This document shows positions 8,301 through 14,977 of a stretch of DNA of 33,383 nt, in pieces. The stretch is from Flemingiibacterium sp045634005 (GTDB taxonomy: Bacteria; Bacillota; Clostridia; Oscillospirales; CAG-272). The DNA is taken from assembly GCA_045634005.1 (NCBI GenBank), contig JAZQZL010000021.1, positions 1-33,383 of the forward strand, in the 5' to 3' direction. A model generated the notes under the pieces. That model worked only from the letters and a program-made list of their open reading frames with translations, made no database searches and was not told the origin of the DNA. Both the position numbers and the translations under genes were made by a program. Numbering within the stretch: position 1 is the stretch's first letter; each line of letters begins with the position of its first letter.

Positions 8301-9371
8301 ACTACGGCGACTGCAAGCGGCGCGTCCGCGGATACGCTTGACGCAGGCGCGTACGTATTTACGAAGCTTACCTTCCCCTTCACGCTTTCTTCTGCAAAGA
8401 CTATCGTCCGCGTAGAGTTCACGGGTACAGGCATTGACATCGTTAACGACGGCACCGTCGTAACAAGTCCCAGCACACTGCTTCAGTATGACAAGGCAAC
8501 CTCTACAACGGCTGACGTTCAGAAGAACGTTACCGATGAGCCGTTCGACGTATACGGTATCAGCGTAAACTGCGTGCTTGCAGAGCCTATTGTGACGCAC
8601 GTTCACAACGATCCCGTTATCGAGGACTACGTTAAGGGAAGCTGCTTTATAGCTGAAAGCTACGACGAGGTAATCTACTGCGCGATATGCGATATAGAGC
8701 TTGAGCGCACTCATTACGAGGAAGAGCTTGTCGGCGGCGGCTCGCATACTCCTGCGGCGGCTGTAAAGGAAAACGTCGTTAAGGGCGACTGTACGACGGA
8801 CGGCTCGTACGACAGCGTAGTTTACTGCGAGGTTTGTGACGAGGAGATAAGCCGTACGACTGTAACCGAAAAAGCACCCGGACATCAGTTCGAGGACGGA
8901 TACTGCTACGTATGTGATGCACCCAATATTATCGAAAATTTCGAAACCGACAATCTTATCAACGTGACGGGCGGCGCGGCAGTCGTTACTGCTCCGACAA
9001 GCGGTTGGATAGCTGACGTTAACAATACGTTCTACGTAAGCTGCGATAAGGTATGCCGCGTATTCGTAACTCACGACGGCGTAACCTACACAAGACTTTC
9101 CGCGACTGCAACAAGCGGCAGATACAGATTCAAGACCACCCTTACCGAAAATTCGCAGATCATCATCAGATTCTACGGTGACGTTAACGGCGACGGCAGG
9201 ATACTGGTCAACGACTATACGCTTGCAAGACGCCTGTATCTCGACAAGAACTTTAACACATCCGCACTCAACAAGCTTGCGGCTTACAACAACAAGGATG
9301 GCGCGGTTGCATCCGGTGAGCTCACTCTCATCAAGCGAGTATTCCTCGGAACAACTACCGGTGCATGGTAA
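5388..9371 (+). CDS. Secreted BspA-type leucine-rich-repeat protein with C-terminal dockerin-like module
   Basis: The 1327-residue protein starts with a signal peptide (1-27, ending GTFAA). After an acidic linker come two blocks of BspA/LRR_5 repeats (about 120-305 and 380-685), recognisable by recurring TSIGAYAF..C..L..I.LP..V units. Each block is introduced by a short beta module containing W.LYDTGDMYITGTG or WTVYGDGSLVISGTG. About 700-845 looks like a carbohydrate-binding beta-sandwich (GAIQTVDAFEVGTTYKLSLSYR). About 1070-1180 holds cysteine-rich repeats with CAIC, CEVC and CYVC pairs. The C-terminus (1262-1327) resembles a type I dockerin: a good first calcium loop, GDVNGDGRILVNDYTLARR, and a degenerate second one, NNKDGAVASGELTLIKR. 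Surface adhesion or attachment to a cohesin scaffold is inferred. No cohesin gene is present in the window. Confidence 0.9.
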   Translation: MKKLSHSAISILLAAAMLLQLGGTFAADDTLGEGEAPVAEESFEEDVSIGMGEPDQITEPVQTQEVTQEPALYGTTSSSASGTLSTGLKWTVYGDGSLVISGTGAIPDFANAADTPWYESANTINSIIVGDGVSAIGTSAFRNLTNVECVELSSTVKTIGAYAFDNCRRLVEIDIQSGVTSIGAYAFGYCYRLESITLPETVTSVGIYAFYKCKSLTSAQLPNKMATIPMGLFEGCYMLSEIDWPSNVTEIGESAFAGCSLLNYVLIPETVTSVGARAFAACEWLYSLGIPASVTAIGEDIVAESQYATLVVYKDSAAYTYAKDNSLTFTYFYEPYVIAFGVCGDDLVWDLYDTGDMYITGTGNMYAEWTGTDHATWYEYRDLIKNVYIESGATSIGAYAFYNCKNLELIDIPSSVTAIGAYAFGYCESLRGAVLPDAVTVFNAGVFYNCKSLEYVNPSLNTTTFGDYAFAGCEKLAQFSLGSKLTKVGTYAFYNCKKFTSISLSNSSVTIGDYAFLGCTSLTSISVASDNEKYAAESGVLYSVTKTVASKQWSWDSFSYVYTYTYPKTGIVCYPAGKSDTSYTVPSTVKTINPYAFAYADNLKSITVGSAVTTIGANAFYDCDRLASVSIPTNVTSIGAQAFYDCDKLASVTINSKSTTINGDPFYRTADNFVLYGYEGSTAETFAAEKLYTFIPLTAIDTELTKGMGKWTGGAKTSVNTNEYAHFGVRQTNSSKGAIQTVDAFEVGTTYKLSLSYRNNDSDVATTLRLFVTGVATKTNTAGEVVVTDLQLSPNPTNVAHSAGWQTAEFTFTPESAGTGVFSFCGSTSRIHIQSIDIDNLVISVVSPASGSVYDAGDVIFSTDESDMYTPYYVDWYDVTITCGSAQTEVVEYVKSEATGDTDCVGKIAYEFYDGVAAKAGSASVSAYFRVSSAYTRRVLTYVHTNTLNYVDANYNGVDVTAKVYFSDGTSTTATASGASADTLDAGAYVFTKLTFPFTLSSAKTIVRVEFTGTGIDIVNDGTVVTSPSTLLQYDKATSTTADVQKNVTDEPFDVYGISVNCVLAEPIVTHVHNDPVIEDYVKGSCFIAESYDEVIYCAICDIELERTHYEEELVGGGSHTPAAAVKENVVKGDCTTDGSYDSVVYCEVCDEEISRTTVTEKAPGHQFEDGYCYVCDAPNIIENFETDNLINVTGGAAVVTAPTSGWIADVNNTFYVSCDKVCRVFVTHDGVTYTRLSATATSGRYRFKTTLTENSQIIIRFYGDVNGDGRILVNDYTLARRLYLDKNFNTSALNKLAAYNNKDGAVASGELTLIKRVFLGTTTGAW

Positions 9372-9383
9372 AATAAAAGTAAA

Positions 9384-9415
9384 GCCCCTCACGATTATGT
9401 GAGGGGCGCTTTTTA
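9384..9415 (+). terminator. Rho-independent terminator of the LRR/dockerin gene
   Basis: Stem GCCCCTCAC (9384-9392) with GTGAGGGGC (9399-9407), loop GATTAT, then GCTTTTT. Confidence 0.9.
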
Positions 9416-9442
9416 TTTACTGGCGGAGGAGGAGAAAACAAA

Positions 9443-9470
9443 AAAACAACCGCCGTATGGCGGCTGTTTT
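9443..9470 (-). terminator. Terminator of the galacturonide operon
   Basis: A minus-strand hairpin of 12 base pairs with one mismatch (AAAACAGCCGCC/GGCGGTTGTTTT) followed by further T residues. It lies just beyond the last gene of the minus-strand operon. Confidence 0.85.
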
Positions 9471-9474
9471 GGTT

Positions 9475-10526
9475 TTACAGTATTTCGTCCATAAAATATG
9501 CGCAGGATTCGGCTGTCTTGCCCTCGAAGTCGCAAACGCTTACGCGGTAGTACTTGTCCTTCTCGCGAATCTCAAACGAGGTTTCGGTGAAGGGTTCGCC
9601 GGGCTTCGCAACGTGCATATTCGCACGACGGAATCCACAAGTGATGCTGATCGAGCGTGCAGGTGAGCACTTAACGTGCAGTCTGCCGTCCTCAACCCAG
9701 ATAGCGTGGATCTCGGGTCCCATAGAGGTATAGCACTGACGGTTCATAAGCGCGTCGATGATAGCGCCGTACTCGAGCTTGTCCGCATTGATCATCGTCC
9801 AGGCGCCGTATGCGTGCGGCATATCGTGCTCGCCGAGCGGAATGATCTCGTCCTGATTGTGGTAGTCATCTCCCGCGGTGAGGAACAGACGCTGTCCCGA
9901 GCGGAGAATATCGTCGTATGTGACGTGACCGTAGTCGAGGTGACCGCCTGTGATGCCGCCGTAGTTGAACATCTCAACGGCTGCAAGCCCCTTGTAGTTC
10001 ATATAGTCGCTGTAGTTCTGACGCGACCACACGGGGTGGTTGAGCGTTACGAGAAAGCCCATATCGTTGGCTTCCTTGATCATCGCGTTAATGCACTCGA
10101 AGTTGTAAACGCGCTCCTTGCCGGGATCGCTTGGGTCAAAGCAGATGTGATCCTTGTACTTCTCAAGAAACTCTCCCGTGTATTTGTCAGCGTAGGTCGT
10201 GCGGTAGAAATAGGGCTGACGGTTATGGGGCGTCTTCGAGAAGCAGTTCATATGAAGATTCTTACGGTTGCCGAGATTGCTGTTGTCGGGAGCAAGCGCC
10301 TCTGTGTTATCCATCTCGAAGCCGAGGATAGTGAGGAAGTTCTCGTCATTGAGGTAAGAGTGGTCAACAAGCACGTCGTGGTCGGTGAACGAAACGATCT
10401 GGAATCCGCGGTCAACGTACTTTTTTTCATTTCGGCTGCGGGAACGTTACCGTCCGAGCACTCGGTGTGGCAGTGAAGGTTCGCCTTGTACCAGTTACCA
10501 GTTTCGGGAAGAAGATATTTTTTCAT
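9475..10526 (-). pseudogene. PHP-domain protein copy A, interrupted by a frameshift in a poly-A tract
   Basis: This is a tandem copy of the upstream PHP-domain gene. From the ATG at 10526 it reads MKKYLLPETGNWYKANLHC and HTECSDG, then leaves frame after AAEMK. The coding strand has seven A residues there (7 T at 10421-10427); one extra A would restore K-K-K-Y-V-D and join the second frame (VDHSYLNDENF onward), giving 350 residues against 351 in copy B. All later PHP metal-ligand segments (FEMDN, LNHP, GDDYHN) are intact and the downstream frame has no other stop, so the break is recent, a sequencing/assembly error in a homopolymer, or slippage-corrected. AAGGAG overlaps the end of copy B, 10 bases away, implying translational coupling. 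Confidence 0.8.
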
Positions 10527-10536
10527 ATTTTTCTCC

Positions 10537-11592
10537 TTAATCAAACATTTCGTCGGTGAAGTACGCGCAGGATTCCGCAACGTAGCCTTCGTGGTCTGTA
10601 ACGGTTATACGGCAGTATCTGTCCTTCTCGCGAATCGCAAACGAGGTTTCGGTGAAGGGCTCGCCGTTCTTGCCCTCGTGAAGCTCGCCGCGTCTGAAGC
10701 CGCACATAAGTCCGATAGTACGCGCAGGCGAGCACTTAACGTGAATTCTGCCGTCCTCAACCCATATAGCGTGAATCTCGGGTCCCATAGTCGCATAGCA
10801 ACGGCGGTTCATCAGCGCATCGATTACAGCACCGTATTCGAGCTTCGGAGCCTTGATCACTGTGTATGCCTTGTAGCCGTGCGGTACCTCATCGGGACCG
10901 ATCGGCTCGCATTCGTCCTCATTGTGATAATCGTCGCCGGCGGTGATGAAAAGGCGCTGACCCGTACGAAGCAGGTCGTCGTAGATGACGTTCGCGTGGT
11001 CATCAAAGCCTCGCGAAATACAGCCGTAGTTGAACATTTCCACAGCGGCAAGACCTTCATAGTTCATATAGTCATTGTAGCACTGACGCGAGTTTATCGG
11101 GTGGTTGAGCGTTACGAGGAAGCCCATATCGTTAGCTTCCTTGATCATCGCATTGATGCACTCGAAATTGTAGATACGCTCACGTCCGGGATCGTTCGGA
11201 TCAAAGCGGATGAGATCCTTGTACTTTTCAAGAAAGTCGCCCTTGTACTGCTCAACGAACTGTGTACGGTAGAAATAGGGCTGACGCGCATCCGGGCTCT
11301 TTGCAAAACAGTTCATATGAAGGTTCTTGCGGTTGCCGAGATTACTTTTGTCCTCGTTGAGAGGCTCGGTGTTGTCCATCTCAAAGGCGAGAATTGTTAA
11401 AAAGTTCTCGTCGTTGAGGTAAGAGTGGTCAACGAGCACGTCGTGGTCGGTGAACGCCACTATCTGAAATCCGCGCGCGACGTACTTTTCCTTCATTTCC
11501 GCCGCGGGGATGTTACCGTCCGAGCATTCGGTGTGGCAATGAAGATTTGCCTTGTAGGCATTGTACGATTCGGGAAGAAGATATTTTTTCAT
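10537..11592 (-). CDS. PHP-domain metal-dependent hydrolase, copy B, substrate unknown
   Basis: The 351-residue protein belongs to the PHP superfamily (polymerase and histidinol phosphatase-type, usually trinuclear metal phosphoesterases). Metal-ligand candidates are His18 and His20 (NLHCHTE), Asp49/His50 (AFTDHD), Glu71 (AFEMDN), the NHP near the middle and GDDYHNED later. A C-terminal beta-rich region of about 90 residues follows (from about VEDGRIHVKCSP). It is encoded between the GH4 alpha-galacturonidase and a tandem PHP copy, so a role on a galacturonide-related intermediate (phosphoester, lactone or other hydrolysis) is likely but unproven. The likely ribosome binding site (GGGAGGG) lies in a hairpin 14 bases before the ATG. 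By eye the two copies are about four-fifths identical. Confidence 0.85.
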   Translation of the reverse strand: MKKYLLPESYNAYKANLHCHTECSDGNIPAAEMKEKYVARGFQIVAFTDHDVLVDHSYLNDENFLTILAFEMDNTEPLNEDKSNLGNRKNLHMNCFAKSPDARQPYFYRTQFVEQYKGDFLEKYKDLIRFDPNDPGRERIYNFECINAMIKEANDMGFLVTLNHPINSRQCYNDYMNYEGLAAVEMFNYGCISRGFDDHANVIYDDLLRTGQRLFITAGDDYHNEDECEPIGPDEVPHGYKAYTVIKAPKLEYGAVIDALMNRRCYATMGPEIHAIWVEDGRIHVKCSPARTIGLMCGFRRGELHEGKNGEPFTETSFAIREKDRYCRITVTDHEGYVAESCAYFTDEMFD

Positions 11593-11605
11593 AATAATAC
11601 AGCGA

Positions 11606-11627
11606 TCCCTCCCTCAAACGGGAGGGA
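11606..11627 (-). promoter_or_regulatory. Hairpin between GH4 and PHP genes that may cover the PHP ribosome binding site
   Basis: An 8-base-pair stem TCCCTCCC/GGGAGGGA with a 6-base loop. On the mRNA the 3' arm is GAGGGAGGGA, the only Shine-Dalgarno-like sequence before the PHP start at 11592, so folding would hide it. No T run follows, so it is not a normal terminator. Confidence 0.5.
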
Positions 11628-11642
11628 CACCTTTCTTATAAT

Positions 11643-13034
11643 TTAAGCGAAGTAATCGCCGAGGTATGCCTTGGTGTTCTCAACCATCTCGTCGAAGAGC
11701 TTTCTTGCGTCTTCCATAGAGAGCGGAACGAGCGGATCGTTAATGAATACCTTGAACGCCTTCTCGAGGTCGCGCTCCATAGCTGCCTCAATGGTGAGCT
11801 CCTGCTGACCGCAGATACGGGAGATGAGCGGATAGATAGAGGAGGGAATATCACCTACGAATACAGGCTCAAGCTCGTTGGTGCGGAAGGTAGCGTTGGT
11901 TTCAACAACTGCACCGATGGGAAGGTTGGTAACCTGACCGTAGTTCGGGATGTTAACGTTGGTTACGAGGTCGCGCAGGCCGAGAAGCGCACGCATCTGC
12001 TCAACGCCTTCCTCGCCGGTAGGCTTGAGCTCGAATGCTTCCTCGCCCGAAAGCAGACGCTTGCTTCTTGCAAGACGCTTTTCGAGGTCCTCGAAGCGGA
12101 AGGAAACGGGAGTGAGCTTGTACTGCCACTCTTCAACCTTCTCGGGATTCTCGATGTACCACTTGCCGGGGCAGAACTCTGCGAGATGTCTGTCACCTGC
12201 AGCGGCGATAAGACCGAAGCGCTTGAAGAGGTCCATCTTAACTCTCTCGTGGCTCGGGAACATCTTATTCTGCCAGTTGGTGTCAACAGGCTCGGTATAG
12301 CCGCTCTCTGCATACTTGTCGCAGAACTTTGCGTATACGTCAAAGAGGTCGATATCCTGGAACTGTGCCTTGTCAAGCCAAGTGAAGTGGTTTACGCCGA
12401 GTACGTTAACCTTGATCTGTTCGCGAGGCATAAAGGGAAGGCCGCAGATGTCCTGAAGTGCGCGGGAGAGAAGCTTCTGTGTACCGAATACCTCGTGGCA
12501 GCAACCGAACGCCTTGATCTCGGGGAAGGTTGCATAGAGGGTTCTGGTGCAGACGGTCATCGGGTTGGTGTAGTTGATAACCCAAGCGTCGGGGCAGTAT
12601 TCCTTGATTGCGAGCGCAATCTCCTCGAACATAGGAACGGTGCGGAGTGCTCTGATAAGTCCACCGGGGCCGGAGGTGTCACCTACAGACTGGTAGATGC
12701 CGTACTTTTCGGGGGTGTGAACGTCGCTCTGCATCTCGTGGAATGTACCGGGAAGAATGGAGATAACGACGAAGTTAGCACCGGTGAGTGCCTCGCCGAT
12801 GGTTTCTACAGCCTTGTAGTTCCAAACGGATTTGGAATCGGGAAGCTCCTTTACCTTGTTACCGATGACCTCGTTGTTTTTTGCAGCCTCATAGTCGATG
12901 TCGTAAAGATAAACGTCGCCGGAGATGTCGTCAGCCATAGCGAGGTCAGACATAAGTCCCCACGCCCAGCCGCGCGAACCGCCGCCGATGTAAGCGATCT
13001 TAAGATCTTCTACTTTGTTGTTTACGTATTTCAT
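11643..13034 (-). CDS. lplD: GH4 alpha-galacturonidase (CHEV subgroup, LplD/PalH-like)
   Basis: Glycoside hydrolase family 4 enzyme of 463 residues. GH4 enzymes use NAD+ and a divalent metal and cleave by oxidation at C3 followed by elimination. Residues 12-20 form the nucleotide-binding IAYIGGGSRGW loop. The motif GCCHEVFG carries CHEV, the signature reported for alpha-galacturonidases, where other GH4 groups have CHSV, CHGV or CNVP; YTNPM and LGVNHFTW are the other conserved family segments, the latter with the metal-binding histidine. Hydrolysis of alpha-galacturonides to D-galacturonate fits the uxaB and uxaA genes in the same operon. Without a phosphotransferase gene nearby, an unphosphorylated substrate is likely. 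The start lies after an AAGTGAGAAAATATT stretch, a weak ribosome binding site. Confidence 0.88.
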   Translation of the reverse strand: MKYVNNKVEDLKIAYIGGGSRGWAWGLMSDLAMADDISGDVYLYDIDYEAAKNNEVIGNKVKELPDSKSVWNYKAVETIGEALTGANFVVISILPGTFHEMQSDVHTPEKYGIYQSVGDTSGPGGLIRALRTVPMFEEIALAIKEYCPDAWVINYTNPMTVCTRTLYATFPEIKAFGCCHEVFGTQKLLSRALQDICGLPFMPREQIKVNVLGVNHFTWLDKAQFQDIDLFDVYAKFCDKYAESGYTEPVDTNWQNKMFPSHERVKMDLFKRFGLIAAAGDRHLAEFCPGKWYIENPEKVEEWQYKLTPVSFRFEDLEKRLARSKRLLSGEEAFELKPTGEEGVEQMRALLGLRDLVTNVNIPNYGQVTNLPIGAVVETNATFRTNELEPVFVGDIPSSIYPLISRICGQQELTIEAAMERDLEKAFKVFINDPLVPLSMEDARKLFDEMVENTKAYLGDYFA

Positions 13035-13089
13035 AATATTTTCTCACTTTCTTATATAATTTTTAAAATTAAAACTAACCCAAAACACA

Positions 13090-13395
13090 TTGTAGCTTTC
13101 GGCGCGAGCGAAGCAAGCGCCACCCACCGCACGCTAACTTTCGGCACGCAGCGAAGCGTCCGCGCCTTGCGGAAACGCCAAAGATGTGAAGCTGTTTGAT
13201 TTTGGTTACGCGGTCGTTGGGTCACCGACACGGGTGTCGGTGCTAGCAGTTGGCAAAGCCAACTGCTAGCACCGAGAGAGTGGGTACAGTTTACGCGAGC
13301 ACTCTGTAATGGTGAAGCTAATTTAAAGTTCTTTGCTGTCGTTGAAAACGACGCTTTCGTTTCAAGAAAGCCGCGTTTCTCCTTGCGTTCTCCCC
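13090..13395. repeat. Composite intergenic repeat, copy 1
   Basis: The 362-base gap between the serine hydrolase and GH4 genes contains no gene. It holds modules found again at 24.5-24.9 kb in the same order and orientation: 13130-13166 (acgctaacttt... gcagcgaagcgtccgcg) matches 24692-24727, and 13312-13380 (aatttaaagtt... gtcgttgaaaacgac... aaagccgcgt) matches 24793-24860. A pair of hairpins sits between the two modules. Confidence 0.75.
13223..13274. other. Two overlapping, mutually exclusive hairpins
   Basis: A 17-base-pair perfect stem (13238-13254 with 13258-13274, loop AAA) shares its left arm with a smaller hairpin (CACCGACA 13223-13230 with TGTCGGTG 13235-13242). Both cannot form at once. 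No T run follows on either strand. It lies inside the operon, upstream of GH4. Confidence 0.7.
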
Positions 13396-13396
13396 G

Positions 13397-14878
13397 TCAC
13401 CTTACCGCACGACCCTGCGCGTAGCCGTTATACTCCTCAAGGAACGCCTCCGCGTGCTTTACCATATGAACGCTCACGCGCTCGTCCTTGAAGCTGAACA
13501 CAAAGCAGGCGTTGCCGAAATACTTGTCGATGACCTGCACCTTGAGTCGGAGCTTCTTTTCCTCCGCCCAATCGGCACTCACCGCGCATTTGTACTTGTT
13601 GCCCGGGCAGACCGTGCCTGCGACGAGGTCGGAGTAGCCGTCCTCGGGGAAAAGCGTGAACTCGTTGTAGCCGATGCCGAATACGAGCGATTTGTCGCCC
13701 TGTGCGTTCGTGTAGGAGAGGGTACCCTTGTCGCCGTCGAAATTAAAGCGGAGCTTTTTAATGCCCATCGGGTTTTCTTCAAGCTCGTAGGTCACGTTCT
13801 CGATCTCCTTGGCAAATGCGCCGAACTGCGTCTTATTAAAATGCGTCAGTTCGCGAGTCGCGAGGTAATTATCGAGCTCTGCCTTTGCCGCAGGATCGTC
13901 GACCATAGGCTCGCCAAGACTCGGGATTATGCGGTTGTATATTTCGTGATAGAAAATAGCGCGCGTCTTGTCGGTGTTGCCTTGATTGTCGGACGTGATC
14001 GCGAATATGAAATCGGTCTTCGGATCGCATATTATGTGCTGGTCGCCCATACCTACGAACGCGAAGCCGTCGTTCGGCGCCTTCCATATCTGATAGCCGT
14101 AGCCGTAGCCGCTGTATGCGGTGAGCGCACAGCCGTCCACGTCGTTGCAGACAAGCTTTGAGGTCGCGTCCTTCATATACTCGCGGCTCAAATACTGCTT
14201 ACCGTTCCACTCGCCAAGGTTAAGCACAAATCTCGCAAAAGCAAGCAGGTCGCGCGTGGTGCACATAACACCCGAGTCAACGAACGAGTGTCCGCCGGGG
14301 ACGGTCAGGCAGTACGACTCCTTCGAAAAGCCGATGTCATCAAGGAATTTTTCGCGCATATAGCTCATAAAGTCCTTGCCCGTTACGTTCTCGAGTATGT
14401 GTCCGAGCATATACGAGCCTGGAGAGTCGTAGCGGAACAGCGTGCCGGGAATCTTTTCGCCCTTCTTGGTGAAATACACTTTCGTGCGGTCGTCAACGCC
14501 CTTGTCGAACCAGTGTATCGGCACAAGCATTGACGAGCTCATAGTAAGAAGGTCGCGTATTGTCGCCTCGCGCTGCAGCTCGTCGAAATTTTCGTTCTCG
14601 TATTCGGGGAAGTAGTCAACGATCTTGTCGTCAAGCGTTAAAAGTCCGTCGTCGATAGCAAAGCCGATCGCTACGCCGACAAAGCTTTTGGACACCGAGT
14701 ACATACGGTGCAAAAACTTCTCGTCGAAAGGACTATAGTAGCCCTCAAGGAAGATGTCGTTGCCGCGCGCCATCATTATGCTGTGCGTGGCAAAGCCGTA
14801 GAAGTCAAGCGCCTTTAACATCTCAAGTACAACTCTTGATGATATTCCGGCGCGCTCGGGTGTTACGTTATTGAACAT
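13397..14878 (-). CDS. Serine hydrolase of the beta-lactamase/EstB superfamily
   Basis: The 493-residue protein has a class C beta-lactamase-like N-terminal domain (about 1-340). The nucleophile motif S-x-x-K is Ser61-Val-Ser-Lys64 in YSVSKSF; the second motif (Tyr-x-Asn in lactamases) is RYDSPGSYMLG, with Asp-Ser after the Tyr. A C-terminal beta-rich domain (about 360-493) follows. No signal peptide is visible, so it is probably cytosolic. In this family such proteins include esterases, D-amino-acid peptidases and transacylases. Within an alpha-galacturonide operon, removal of acyl or methyl-ester groups from imported oligogalacturonides is plausible, but this is inference from context. AAGGAG precedes the start. 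Copies of the dispersed repeat flank it on both sides. Confidence 0.82.
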   Translation of the reverse strand: MFNNVTPERAGISSRVVLEMLKALDFYGFATHSIMMARGNDIFLEGYYSPFDEKFLHRMYSVSKSFVGVAIGFAIDDGLLTLDDKIVDYFPEYENENFDELQREATIRDLLTMSSSMLVPIHWFDKGVDDRTKVYFTKKGEKIPGTLFRYDSPGSYMLGHILENVTGKDFMSYMREKFLDDIGFSKESYCLTVPGGHSFVDSGVMCTTRDLLAFARFVLNLGEWNGKQYLSREYMKDATSKLVCNDVDGCALTAYSGYGYGYQIWKAPNDGFAFVGMGDQHIICDPKTDFIFAITSDNQGNTDKTRAIFYHEIYNRIIPSLGEPMVDDPAAKAELDNYLATRELTHFNKTQFGAFAKEIENVTYELEENPMGIKKLRFNFDGDKGTLSYTNAQGDKSLVFGIGYNEFTLFPEDGYSDLVAGTVCPGNKYKCAVSADWAEEKKLRLKVQVIDKYFGNACFVFSFKDERVSVHMVKHAEAFLEEYNGYAQGRAVR

Positions 14879-14927
14879 AATTTTTTCTCCTTATCTATTT
14901 GGGAAACGGGGGACGGGGGATACGGTC

Positions 14928-14954
14928 GCTTTTCATTTCAAAAAAGCCGCGTTC
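14928..14954. repeat. Partial copy of the dispersed intergenic repeat
   Basis: The short gap between the serine hydrolase start and the uxaA stop contains gcttttcatttcaaaaaagc followed by cgcgt, matching the ends of the larger copies at about 13358-13376 and 24834-24856. It continues into a T/C-rich tail. Confidence 0.6.
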
Positions 14955-14977
14955 CTTCGCGTTTCCTTGCGCGTTGC

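Noticed and set aside
7353..9392. A 679-residue open frame opposite the LRR/dockerin gene
   Set aside because: It lacks a ribosome binding site and domain logic, and mirrors the codon pattern of the clearly real plus-strand gene; G+C-rich third positions keep the antisense frame open.
10415..10440. Programmed frameshifting in PHP copy A as a firm claim
   Set aside because: The A7 tract could support slippage, but there is no stimulatory structure evident, and a homopolymer error is equally likely.
12186..13199. A 337-residue frame opposite the GH4 gene, running into the repeat
   Set aside because: Antisense shadow; it runs out of the GH4 gene into the composite repeat and matches no family.
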